A DNA stretch of 64,000 bases from Endocalyx cinctus (lineage: Eukaryota; Ascomycota; Sordariomycetes; Amphisphaeriales; Apiosporaceae), in NCBI GenBank assembly GCA_001600455.1, contig BCKC01000002.1, positions 1,550,001 through 1,614,000 on the forward strand, in the 5' to 3' direction. Position numbers and translations under genes: made by a program. Positions 26,462-37,600 of this stretch are shown here, piece by piece (within the stretch, counting starts at the first letter, position 1; each line of letters opens with the position of its first letter). Under the pieces are notes generated by a model. The model worked only from the letters and a program-made list of their open reading frames with translations. It made no database searches and had not been told where the DNA came from.

Positions 26462-26822
26462 CTTATTCACACTACGGCGTCGCCTTATTACACCGATGGA
26501 TATTCCCCTTAGTCTCGAGCATCCTCGCCGGATATCAGCGTAGTCGTTTGTACCATTCACCATCCTACCGACACTACAACCACAGTACGCTACGGATAAT
26601 ATGTACATAGTATGCAGCTAATCCCGTACCCTAGGAAAATTATGAAGTTTGAAACAATAAAGAGTCTAGGTCTAATCCAAAGAGTCCGGGGTTGTTTACG
26701 CTTCCTTTTATTATCGTGAATATGACCTGATCGTGATCTCGTGAGTGTAGTGTAAATAGGTAATGTCCATTATGACCTTTTCTTTTTGCTTATTATCTAC
26801 CAACACGGAATAGGGTGAACTT

Positions 26823-26844
26823 AGAGAGAGAGAGAGAGAGAGAG
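26823..26844. repeat. AG dinucleotide microsatellite
   Basis: Eleven uninterrupted AG units. Confidence 0.95.
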
Positions 26845-27930
26845 GGAATTAGTAGCGCGTATATACAGATACGTTGTGTCAAAGTCCCTTACGTTACGTA
26901 CAAGGCATTGCCTTGATATGTCATTGGAGATATATCTAAATGGAGAGATTTTCCTATTCCCGCCGTGGATCCATTATTCTCATCCTTAAATCATACCACC
27001 AAAATATCTACAAATCTATACTAGTTCGAAAGATGGAAAAATGATCTGCCAAAAAATATCAAGATTTCTTCATCGAGGAACACGAAATAAAGACAATGCT
27101 TAAAAAAAAAAAAAAAATAGGGGACAAAAAGGATGATCAAGAGAAAATAGATCTGTCGGAACCAAAAGTCAAGAAAGGCAGGTTTAACGTAGATATGACG
27201 AATTCATCCCGATTATGTTACACATGAATATAAGTCGATCTAGATAATTTGGGCAATCCATTCCAAGATAATAATCGGGACGAAAGTCTGATCATCTATC
27301 CATAAGGCAATCGGGAAATCAGTCCGAACACGATATACTATATATACTATTCACCTTTTTTTTGGTTATTTTCTTTTTGTCATAATAGTAAAGGATACGT
27401 AAGTATACTATAATCTGGTTTGTTTTAGTTCAGTGCCCAGGTGGTGTTATAAATCGTAAGAAAAGGGTGTGGACGGGCGGCCTCATGACCGTCTGTCACT
27501 TTGTACCTGCGTCAGCGTCATTTTGGCCTTTTCCCTTCTCAAATAAGTACGCGCGGGAGAGACTGTGTGTGTGTTAAGAGGAGCGATTAATAACGCCAAC
27601 AAAAAAACAAGTCATGAATTTCAGTTATATTAACTTCCTCACGCGTCAACGTTCCCGAGGGGGAGGAACGCGGCTTACGTCGCAATTACTTCCTATTCGG
27701 CTGAGAAGGCCGTTCTCATATCCCTCTTTTTTTTCGCCTCTTCTTCTTTTGGTGATCTCCTCAGCCTACAAATCAAGGTAAGGTACGCGCAAGACTAAGG
27801 CGAGTAGAAAGTAAGCAAATGCCGAAGGTAACATCTGATCTGGAATCATCTTACAAGTTTATCTCGCACGGGTTCCTGACTATTCTAGATTAAGAATATG
27901 AGATATTAGAAAAAACCACTTTTTAACCAC

Positions 27931-27957
27931 TTTTTTTTTTTTTTTTTTTTTTTTTTT
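27931..27957. repeat. Poly-T tract (27 nt)
   Basis: Uninterrupted T run. Confidence 0.95.
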
Positions 27958-27976
27958 AACTGTGGACTTCCACTCA

Positions 27977-28030
27977 AGATTCGAATCTCTCTCTCGTACG
28001 GGAAGTGGTGTAGACACGGTTAAACCGTGT
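27977..28030. repeat. Two perfect palindromes, 25 bp apart
   Basis: A 12-bp palindrome AGATTCGAATCT at 27977-27988, and ACACGGTT-a-AACCGTGT (8+8 bp with a 1-nt centre) at 28014-28030. They could be dimeric transcription-factor sites; no factor is assigned. Confidence 0.7.
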
Positions 28031-29033
28031 TACATAACCTAGACATACCACCACCACCAAAAAAAAACTTCCACACGTTCGATGAGTTGTTCTGTGGGTC
28101 CCCTTTTTAACTTACGGGCTGTATCCACCGCCCGGACGAGGGTTGCCGGGCCCTCCCTTGCTCTCTCTGGTCGTACGCATGAAAATGCCGACCCAAATGG
28201 GAAATTATTTTATGCGTTATAACTTTATCCGCGAGTCCGAGATCCTTTCCTCTATATGTCGGCTCTTATGGAGATCCCCGGGCCAATTATGACGAGATCT
28301 GTTTCTTTTCTACTACAAAGTATGTATACTATCATACTATGTAGTGTACGCTGCGCTACGCCAGATAGACCACGCCCGCCCGCCCACCCCCTCTCCTCCC
28401 CTTCCCATCCCCCCATAGTAAGATCTCCCTTATAGCCACTCTCGCCGGTGCACCAACAGGTTACGACCTGGCACGGGCAATCACTTGTCATTTTCGTACA
28501 AGGAACATGTTGGTAGCGAGCATCCAAACAGGCAGCCACTTTAGGCTCGCTTGAGGAGGGGTCTACGAAGAAGACGCAAGCATCTACAGATCACGATTTG
28601 GGGGTATACTAGTAGTTCAGGATGAGAGGGTTATTATTTTTTTTTTTCTTTCTTTCTGCGATGGCTGACTGCTTATTCCCTATGCCGCCCAGCTGTTTCC
28701 TCGTTTCAACGAAGACCCCTTGCGAGATAATAACGTACAATAACAAAAAAAAAAAATTTGCCTTTCGTGTAAGTCTTAGAATATGCCCCCTCATATCAGC
28801 CCGACGCGAGCGGCGTATATACCACCATCGCGCGCCCACAGACCCCGCCGGAAATAGCACAAAACAACATCACATCGCATCCGAGGATGACAAAAAAAGA
28901 AAAGAAACCCGCAGTGTTTGAAGATGACGAATCATTCGCGAATGTGGGGAAGGGAACATGCCCGAACATATTTCTTGGGTAATATAGGATAGCTATACGA
29001 CTTAATTGAGGCCTTTTATTATTATTCTTATCG

Positions 29034-29717
29034 TTATGAGTCCTTGTTGATTTTCTTCCACACTTCGTTTTCAGCAGCAGCCAGCTTCTCTCCCGTCTGC
29101 TGAGCCCATTTCTTGGCCTGCCCCCAAACACCGTCTGAGTCGTCAGCCATCTGGGCTTCGTACTCGCTATGACGAATGGCCGACCTCTGGTAATTGTCGA
29201 GTTCGGACGCGTTGGCGTTCTGCTGGTAGCCGGGGGGATGCTGGAAGTGATCCGCTGACCGGTTTTCCGATCCTGCGGCGGCGGCGGTGGGACCGTAGCT
29301 GTTTGGTGCGAAGCCCGCGGTCGTCGACGTGCCCAGCTGCTGAGAGGGGTAAGGAGCGGCAGGGGCAGGTATGGACATCTGCTGAGGGTACGGCATCGTC
29401 GCGGATGGTGACGCTGAGGTGGGCGGCCCAGGTTGGTATTTCTCGCCCGCCTTGGGTGGAGGCGGCACGGGTACAGCTCCAGGTTGAGGTGGTGCGGGAC
29501 CCCCCTCGGCTAAGATGGGCTGAGTTGGAGTAGGTTGAGCAAGAACAGGGACCGCTCCTGGCTGGGCTTGAGGATAAGGTGCATTCTGCGACGGAGATGC
29601 CGCTGCAGGTGCGGTTGGTGGATATGAAGTTGTTGTTGTTGGTGAGGCTGTTTTTGGTGTGACCCCGTCTGGCTTCGCAGCGATGGGGCTATTTGTGTAC
29701 ACGGGGATGGGAGCCAT
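29034..29717 (-). CDS. Proline-rich protein of unknown function
   Basis: Single exon of 227 aa starting MAPIPVYTNSPIAAKP. I took the ATG at 29717, the first ATG of the frame. Residues 1 to about 150 are low-complexity Pro/Ala/Thr/Ser/Gln with recurring PQPGAVPV and PYPQQ-like units, probably disordered. About residues 165-227 are charged and helical: a Tyr/Asn/Gln segment, then DGVWGQAKKWAQQTGEKLA and a tail ending WKKINKDS. The last block has Trp and Lys/Glu spacing typical of an amphipathic helix, which could bind a membrane or a partner (inference). No enzyme motif, signal peptide or membrane segment is visible. It is divergent from ARP8, with 1.2 kb of shared promoter DNA between them. 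Confidence 0.75.
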   Translation of the reverse strand: MAPIPVYTNSPIAAKPDGVTPKTASPTTTTSYPPTAPAAASPSQNAPYPQAQPGAVPVLAQPTPTQPILAEGGPAPPQPGAVPVPPPPKAGEKYQPGPPTSASPSATMPYPQQMSIPAPAAPYPSQQLGTSTTAGFAPNSYGPTAAAAGSENRSADHFQHPPGYQQNANASELDNYQRSAIRHSEYEAQMADDSDGVWGQAKKWAQQTGEKLAAAENEVWKKINKDS

Positions 29718-30947
29718 GACGAACACAAATACAGGTCTACGAGCAGAAATGAGAAGTATATCGTTCCTTCGGGGTGAATTATGTTGTACCTAATAGGAAG
29801 CGTAGCCTAGAGTTGTTCGGTACTATTTCGCTTGGATGTACCTAAACAAGTATGTGCTTGAGAGATTTGAACGTAGAAGACTTGTGATAAATCGACACTG
29901 GACCGCCTTATTCAAATATTAATATTCTAACTTTTAGAAGTTTAGAAAAGTAGGTGCATTTGATGTACATATATACATGTACTACGTAAGTAAGTATAAG
30001 TAAGGAAGCTTAGAACATCCAGTGTGGTTGAAAACGAGCACGGTTAAAGAAATGACAACTATTCTGTTTTATTTCTTTGAAAAAAGATCACAAGGCAGAT
30101 AGTTTGGTAATGTAAGACAAAATGTGGCCTGGAATCTCAATAATTTACCTTCTTGAGTCATAAGAGAAAAATCACACGATATTGATTGATATGTGTAATT
30201 TATTATGTGGCCAAGGCGAAGAAATTACCTTGGAGTTGATTTTGATGATATCATCTTTCCAATGATGTAGCATTCACTGACATTCTGTAAGTCACTAAAC
30301 GGCAGAAGTGGATGAGCTTGAGGACCATCTTATCGATAGCACCTCTAAAATCTAAAATATGAAGCCAAATACGCTATATTTTATAGAATACATAGCACAT
30401 GCACAGCACTTAAGTGGACAAAATAGTTTAGATTAGCTCCCTTGTTGCCTTGTCAGAATAGTGTACACGTAGTGCCGGCTGTGCCTGTACATACTAAAGA
30501 GTTTTGACAAGTTACAGGATCAGAAGATACGATACGATCCGGCTGTGATGGATATCGTTAAGTGATAATAATTTGAGTAAAATAATAAAGAACACAATAA
30601 TAGTTAATGAAGAAAAAGGTTGATAACCTCTTATTTTAATAACCATCATTCCCTTCTCAATTAAACTCAAAATGACTGGATTAAATGAATGATTAAACCA
30701 ACAAAAAAAAATATTCCTCTAAAATAAATTATTCAGGATAGGATATCTACGGATAGAAGTACTAAACAAACGATTTCTATCTCCATTCAGACCAACGACA
30801 TTTTAACAATTAATTTTCTATTAATGTTCCTTAATTAAACGAAGATCGCATCATATATTATATTATATCGATTTAATCATCATCCTATTCTTTGTTTAAT
30901 CCTCCTCCATATCGCTTTCTTTCATCACCATCGTCGCCGTCGTCACC
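29718..30947. promoter_or_regulatory. Divergent promoter region, proline-rich gene / ARP8
   Basis: 1.2 kb between two divergent start codons, AT-rich, with a pyrimidine-rich stretch just before the ARP8 ATG (about 30885-30945). The ARP8 start has a favourable CACCATGG context. No specific factor site is assigned. Confidence 0.5.
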
Positions 30948-33411
30948 ATGGTTGGCAAGGTCAGCGAGCGCGTCCTCTTGCGAGAAGGTAAATAAACATA
31001 CCCTTCCCATCTAAGCTATTTGCCTTTGTAGAAATATACTAATCATTCAACTTTTTCATCTAGGACTGGAACGAACCGACAATGGCATGAAACAAACGAG
31101 TTGGCCCGATGTTACACCCATTAATCAAAAAAATTATTATACGTATGTCGGGGAGAATAGATACGAGACAGGAAACCGCGAAGCTACTCCAAGGCTGACA
31201 TTTTCTATTTTTTTTTTCTTTTCTAGAGATTATATGAAACGAGATGATCAAGTATTAGCTCTCCGACTACAAGCCGAAGCTACTAGAGATAGACTCGTTC
31301 AGACGGCGAAAGACCGAGATAGAGCACTTGCGCGAAACGGCCACGCCGAGGTACCCTTACCCGTCGCCGATATCCAACCAGAAGAGGCAGCTGGGAATGC
31401 CAACGATGGGCTCGACGACCCCTCCAAAGTCGTCGTTATACACCCCGGAAGCCAGAACCTGCGCATAGGTTTCGCGAGCGATGCCTTACCTAAAACCATA
31501 CCCATGACGATCGCGACCAAGTTTCCCCAGACCGAGAGCGAGATGCACGAGGCCCTTCCCCGGCGCCAGTTCGAGGCCAAGACGACCGACCAGCAGTACG
31601 GCGAGGAATGGTCCAAGAAATATCAGAAGATGAGCAATGATCTGAAAGTAGATATGCGCGCCAACAAGCGCAAGGTCTTGCCCAATTCGAAAGAGCTTGT
31701 CGTTAACTATAATCGGAGGACGGAACCGGAAGAGATACCACTTCATAACGATCCTTTACAGATAGAATGGACGGATATCAAGAGTCTGGATGACCCTGAT
31801 TCGATAGCTTCTTGCTTTATTGGACAAGCTGCGCAGCGCGTCCCCGACGACTCGAATCCCAAATTCAAGTTATGGTGGCCCATGCAGTTAGGCTGGCTCA
31901 ACGAGGACGAATACACGACGGCCGAGCATCTATATGACGACTTCGAGACGCTGCTGGACAAAGCTATCAGGAAAGAGCTTGGGTTGACCCGGAGTAGCGC
32001 GTGGAAGAACTATAGCTGCGTCTTCGTCATCCCCGATCTCTACGACAAGAAGTACGTCGAGCAAGTATTAAAGTCGTGCATGTCCTGGTTCGAGTTCAGT
32101 AGGATTTGTTTCATTCAGGAAAGTATGGCTGCCACCTTCGGTGCCGGATACACCCAAGCCTGCGTCGTTGACGTTGGCGCGCAAAAGACGTCGATTGCTT
32201 GTGTCGAAGATGGTCTGGTCATAGACGACTCCCGTATCAACTTGAAATTTGGAGGTTACGATGTTACCGAGACATTTGTCAAGATGATGCTCTACGACAA
32301 CTTCCCCTACCAGGATATCAACCTTCGGAGGCGGTACGACTTCCTCCTCGCCGAAGAGCTGAAGATGAAGCACTGCACCATGTCGCAAGCCGACATCTCG
32401 GTGCAGCTCTACCAGTTCCATCTCCGCGTCCCGAACCAGCCCACCCACAAGTACCAGTTCAAGACGTACGACGAGGTCATCCTCGCGCCCATGGGCTTCT
32501 ACGACCCGGCCATCTTCGACAACTCGACCAAGCTGCGCGGACGCCGGAAGCTCATCGACCGCTCCTACAACTGCTACGACGTCGACATGCTGGACGACCC
32601 GACCTCGGCCGCCCAGCTCGCCACCCTCGCCTTCATCAAGCCGTCCGTCATGTCCAACGCGAACGGCTTCAACCCGGCCTCGTCGGACCCGGCCCTCCTC
32701 GCGACCCCGAGCAAGGAGAAGTCCCAGCCATTCAACTTCCTCTCCCGCGGCGAGCTCAACGGCACGCCCGGCGGATCCGCCGCCGCCTCGCCCGCGCCCG
32801 AAGGCGTCTCGACGCCCGTACCGCCCGCGTTCCAGTTCAGCGCCAACGGTGGCGGCGGCGGTACCGCGACGGGGACGGCGACGCCGACTCCGCACGCCCG
32901 CAACGGCGCCTCTCCGGCGCCTCCTCACCCTACGCCCGGACCTTCTTCCAACAACAACAACAACGCTAACAACGCCGGTAACAATAACGCGCCTCCCGGC
33001 ATGTTCGTCGATGCGGCCGCGCGGAACGCCAAAACCTTGGCCGACGAGCAGGACGCGGTCTTACCGGTAGCGCCGCTCGACATCTCGATCCTCCTGAGCA
33101 TCCAGAACGCGGCGCGCGGCGACGAGAAGCGCCTGCGGGACTTCCTCGGCAGCGTCATGGTCGTCGGGGGCGGATCCAAGACGCCCGGGTTCACGCAGAC
33201 GCTCGAGGACAAGCTGCGGGCCCGCCGGCCGGACCTGTTCGATCGCATCCTCGTGTCCCGCTCGGCCCGCGACATGGACGAGCAGGTTGTCGCCTGGAAG
33301 GGCGCCAGCGTCTTCGCGAAGCTGCCGGCGAACGATAGCTGGATCACGCCGTTCGAGTACGAGAGGTTGGGGGCGAGGGTTTTGCATCATAAGGTGCTTT
33401 GGTCTTGGTAA
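30948..33411 (+). CDS. ARP8: Actin-related protein 8 (INO80 chromatin-remodelling complex)
   Basis: Three exons: 30948-30987, 31064-31142 and 31227-33411, giving 767 aa, with all junctions in phase. Arp8 is a nuclear actin-fold subunit of INO80, which slides nucleosomes and acts in transcription and DNA repair. The N-terminus (MVGKVSERVLLREGLERTD) leads to an Arp8-type block YMKRDDQVLALRLQAEA. The actin fold begins near residue 110 with VVVIHPGSQNLRIGFASD and continues through WWPMQLGWLN, SMAATFGAGYTQACVVDVG (nucleotide-pocket region) and GSVMVVGGGSKTPGF. A Pro/Gly/Asn-rich insert of about 95 residues (about 536-631) interrupts the fold, longer than in yeast. The C-terminus runs WKGASVFAKL to HHKVLWSW. 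Intron 2 (31143-31226) is 84 nt, free of stops and a multiple of three, so its retention would add 28 residues. The strong polypyrimidine tract and CTGAC branch motif favour splicing. Confidence 0.93.
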
Positions 33412-34603
33412 GAGGAAGGGATACACATAACTTTTTTTCTCTCTCTCAATTCTTCCAAGAAAAAGCACGTAAGAAAAGTTTTGTATGTTCATCTTTCTTA
33501 CATAATTCAAAAGAGAAAAAAAAGAGAAGAAGATACATAAGGCGTTAAAGGAGAACCAAAGTTTAAAAGGGGAAATAGGGGTTTTTGTGGGAGTTGGGTT
33601 CCATTGATTCATAGGAGTCTGTCTATTCATTCATATTCAAGAGTTCGGTCAGAGTGTAAGCCGGTCATGAAAAAACTTATTTTCAAAAAAACTCGTATAT
33701 TTGTTGATGGATAAATAGGTTGGCTGCTGAAACCTTTTCGTTAGGTTTTCTTTACGCGTATCAACTGAAATTTACTTAGTAGAATAATATAATGAAAAGA
33801 ATGAAGATTGATCGAAATCATCTACTCTTCGTGAAGATGAAGCTGGAAATGAGGTTTAGTATAGAAGCATATCAAGCATATTTGCCTCCTGTTAAAGACT
33901 CAGCCTGGCTGACAGATTTTGAGGAATTAAAATGCAAGGAGGACGATACCGAAACCTGTGCCGATATAGCTGAATTACGAACATTCGCTTTGTGCCTGGT
34001 ATTTAATATCAAGTTACGATTGGACACTATGGGCCATGTAAAAGTCACCAACCTCCACACACGGACGAAAGCCATCAACCAATCCACCGCAATATAGTAC
34101 AAAGTTTTTATTAGGATCACTCATTAATACTCATATATAGAGAGTAAATTATCTATCGTACAACAGAGCAAAATCCTGCCTGACTGTCAGGTAGCGTATC
34201 GAAATATGGTCATCCCACTTCATTCAGATTCGAGTCTTTCTCAAGCGAAAATGCATCCGTCGACCGCGCTGAAACCTCTCCGGTCCTTCATAATGAATGG
34301 ACTCACTCGTATGAGTCCGTTGACGCCTAAATTCATCATGCAGATCGAAACCGACCCACCTGCTCGTGCCCATCTCTAGTTATATTCTCCTGCGCAAGCA
34401 CCTGAAGCCATATCATCATTATAATTATTGGTGACAAAGCGTCCCAAATATCATGTCAAACGGCAAATGGGTATCATAAGTACGCGAAAAGCCGCAAACT
34501 CCGAAAATCAACGAAAGCGTATGTGTAGCAAAAGAGTCCGTAAAAATATAGTCGTAAAAAACAAGATCTGGAGCGGAAGGACGAATATAGACGCGCGATC
34601 ACT
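33412..34603. other. 3'-3' spacer between ARP8 and the SNF2 gene
   Basis: 1.2 kb between convergent genes, expected to hold both polyadenylation regions. A frame at 33792-34097 (101 codons) has no family resemblance and is overlapped by an equally long antisense frame, so I do not call it. Confidence 0.6.
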
Positions 34604-37600
34604 CTATTTGAAAGGGGATCTCGCCGGCGGGCGTGATGATGATGATGGCATTTGTGCTCGGATAAGTGCCTGGGTCGCCCATCCCGGGAGACGGCCAGGT
34701 TTACCACTTTCTGAGGTTTGTTCATTCGCCTCCCTATTTTCCAAACCTATTATCGATGCCGCTTGGGTCGGCGGAATAGATTGTCTGGTTAAGTCTTTAT
34801 TACGAGATGTAGAAGACTCCTCGTCAAGCACTGTGGATAAGTGCTGTGATACCTGGAATGTAAGCTAAGTAGTCTCAGAGGTGTGGTGAGTGTGTAATGA
34901 TAGAATTCGTACCTCAGAGTCCAAAAATCGCGTGGGTGTTTTCTTTTCTTCTTCCCAATCCTCCTCTGTCAATTGTTTCAGATGCTCATGCCATTTCTGT
35001 AATGCGTCGACGCTCATCTCCGCAATTTTTTGCACCGGCACTAGTTCAAGACACAAAAGCTCAACGAAACGAGCTGAAGATACCGCGTTCATGACTGCCC
35101 ATCGTATTGCGCTTCGTGTTTCAGGAGGCTGCAACTCACTCTTTTCCCAGATTGCGCTTATCAACTTAAAAGCAATTGCTCGTGCATCGGTGGGTTGGAT
35201 AGGTTCTCTAGCATTCATCGTGAAAGCCCGTACGAGCTCTCCCTTAAAAGCAGGTAAAGACTCCCAGTTCACACTAGAGTCTATTCGTTCACGATGCGAT
35301 AACGGTTCTGGTGGACGCCGCACGTGTGTGCTAGCTCCATGAACTGGAGGCAAGGAAGCATGCTGCGGCATGCTTATCTGTTGATAACCTTGGTTTGCAG
35401 CCTCGTCTTGAAGGTTCTTGCGGGCTAAAGCAGGGCTAGGGCTCTCTTTGGGCGTAAACAACTGGGGTTGTTGTTCGTGAGGTGAACCGTTCATTGACCT
35501 CCCGGAGTGGAGTTGCGGTAGAGGCGATAAATCGGGGTTTAGGTTGACCGGCACATTCTCGTTACGGTAAGCAGGAATATGTCCAAGTCTGCGGGCTTGG
35601 ATTTGTTTAAGCTCTGTTTCAGCTTCTTGGAGTTCCGTGACCGAGAGGCGAGCATTTTCGAGATCCTCTTCCTCAAAGGTGTCCATCATGGTAACAGATC
35701 GGATGCCTTGCTGGGTTTTCAAGACCTCTTTCAAAACATCATCCTCTTTGTAGAACTGATCCAGCTTTTGCTGTTCTGGCTCGACAGGCATCACAAAAAC
35801 TTCTTTAAACTTTTGGGCTTTCGGAATGGGATTCTTTTTATCGACAACACGAGAAGCCAGCTGCATTTTCCAGATAGCCTGATTGAGAAGTCTCTCTTCG
35901 ATCGTACCGCCGCAGACAAAACGATAAACGAATACTTTCTTCTTTTGTCCGAGACGATATGAACGTCCAACAGCCTGTTGTTCATGCTGCGGGTTGAATT
36001 TAGAATCGAAAATAATCACTCGATTAGCTCCGGCAATGTTGAGACCAACACCGCCAGCTGTAGTTGATATAAGGAAGATACTGCACCCGTCTTTGTTAAA
36101 AGATTTCACCATATCTTGGCGTTTTGTCATATCAGTACTACCATCCAGTCGGCTAAACGAAAACTTCTTTTTCGACAAAAGAAACTCGAGATAATCAAGC
36201 GCTTTGATAGAGTGAGAAAATAAGAGAATAGAATCCCCGAGTTTCTGAGACTCTTCGACAATCTTGAGAACTAACTGCGCCTTCCAAGATAGTGATGGTT
36301 CCCGAAGGCTTTGATCTCTTTCCGTAATATTAAAGAAAGTCAGCATCTGACTGATGAGTTCGTCAGGTAGTGTGACATTTGTCTCTTTCTTTCCAGTCAC
36401 CCTTTTGCCTTTCACTTCCTTAAGCGATTGCACAAAAACATAGGGATGAGCGCAGATCATGCCCAAAGAATCAGCTGCAGCCAGTATTGGCGCAGAAGTA
36501 CTCCTGGTTTGATGAAATTTGATGTACATTTCATATACCATTTTCTGAAGGGGCGCGAGAGGGACACAGATAACAAATTCCTTTTTCTCGGGAATATCGT
36601 GTAGCAAAACCCCGATCGTCTTTCGGTCGACTTTGGGATCAACGTCATCTTTCAGAACACGTAGCTTCGTGAGAGCCTTCCGATGTTGATAACGTTCACT
36701 ACCCGGCGATAATCCCTCTCTAATAGGATTCGCAAAGTGGTTCCTAAATTCGGCAAGAGGGCCCAGGTATCCCGGTGCAACCCAATTAATCATAGCGTAA
36801 TACTCTTCCACATTATTTGCCAACGGCGATCCAGTTAAGGCGATTCTTCTGTGCGTCTTGAAACCAGCCGCTGCTTGATGTACCGCCGATGACGGATTCT
36901 TTACTATGTGTGCTTCATCGGCAACGACAAGATTGGGATTATTCAGGAATATATCCCTGCATTTGGGGGTGTCCTTTAACATTGTCTTGAAAAGTGAATA
37001 TCCAATGATAAGAACCCCTCCCCGGATATTCCACGTATCTAAAATCTGTAGTCGTTCTGGAACTGGCTTCGCTGCGTCAAGCTTGTGTATGTCACCCAAT
37101 CCACTATCTTCAGGTGACCATAGCAACAATTCATCCATCCAATTATTGACCAGCGTAGGCGGGCAAATTATAAGGGTTTTAGATGTGCGTAACTCCTCTG
37201 GAATTTGGCCCCAGACGGATGGGTCCGCAGAATTTGACGCCTGTGCAATGGCGACGAGCAGAGTAACAACTTGCATAGTTTTTCCGAGACCCATCGTGTG
37301 GGCGAGGAGACAACCTTGAGTAGCATCGATAATCTGATCCCACATGAATCTCACTCCAGCAATTTGGTGCGGCTTGATACGCGGAGCAATCTCCTTGTGA
37401 ACGAAAACGTATCCTTGACCATCTTTCTTACTTTCGTTGATGATGATATCTTGCTGGTTTTCCAAGGTTATTTGTCCAGTTGCCATCTTCTCTCGCAGCT
37501 CCTTGCGGCGTGCGGCCTGTTCTGAAATTCGCACTTGCTCGTGGTGACGAATATTGACAGCATTTTGATCACGAGCAACCTCCTTACGCTTGGACTTTTT

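Larger units (their letters stand above)
21581..29033. other. 7.4-kb gene-free spacer upstream of the Rua1_C regulator
   Basis: Longest gene-poor stretch in the window. It lies 5' of the Rua1_C gene and 3' of the proline-rich gene. It includes a likely 5' leader/promoter of the regulator (about 21.6-22.6 kb), a GTA/TAG-rich low-complexity block (about 22680-22880), a poly-A (24406-24425), a GA repeat (26823-26844), TACCTAGGTA copies (26444-26461), a 27-nt poly-T (27931-27957) and two perfect palindromes near 27977-28030. No frame with family resemblance was found. Confidence 0.6.

Noticed and set aside
33792..34097. 101-codon frame downstream of ARP8
   Set aside because: Overlapped by an equally long antisense frame and lacks recognisable motifs; may be 3' untranslated sequence.
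34604..34831. Separate small gene downstream of the SNF2 gene
   Set aside because: It is the last exon: a 60-bp GT-AG intron (34853-34912) joins it in phase to the SNF2 frame.
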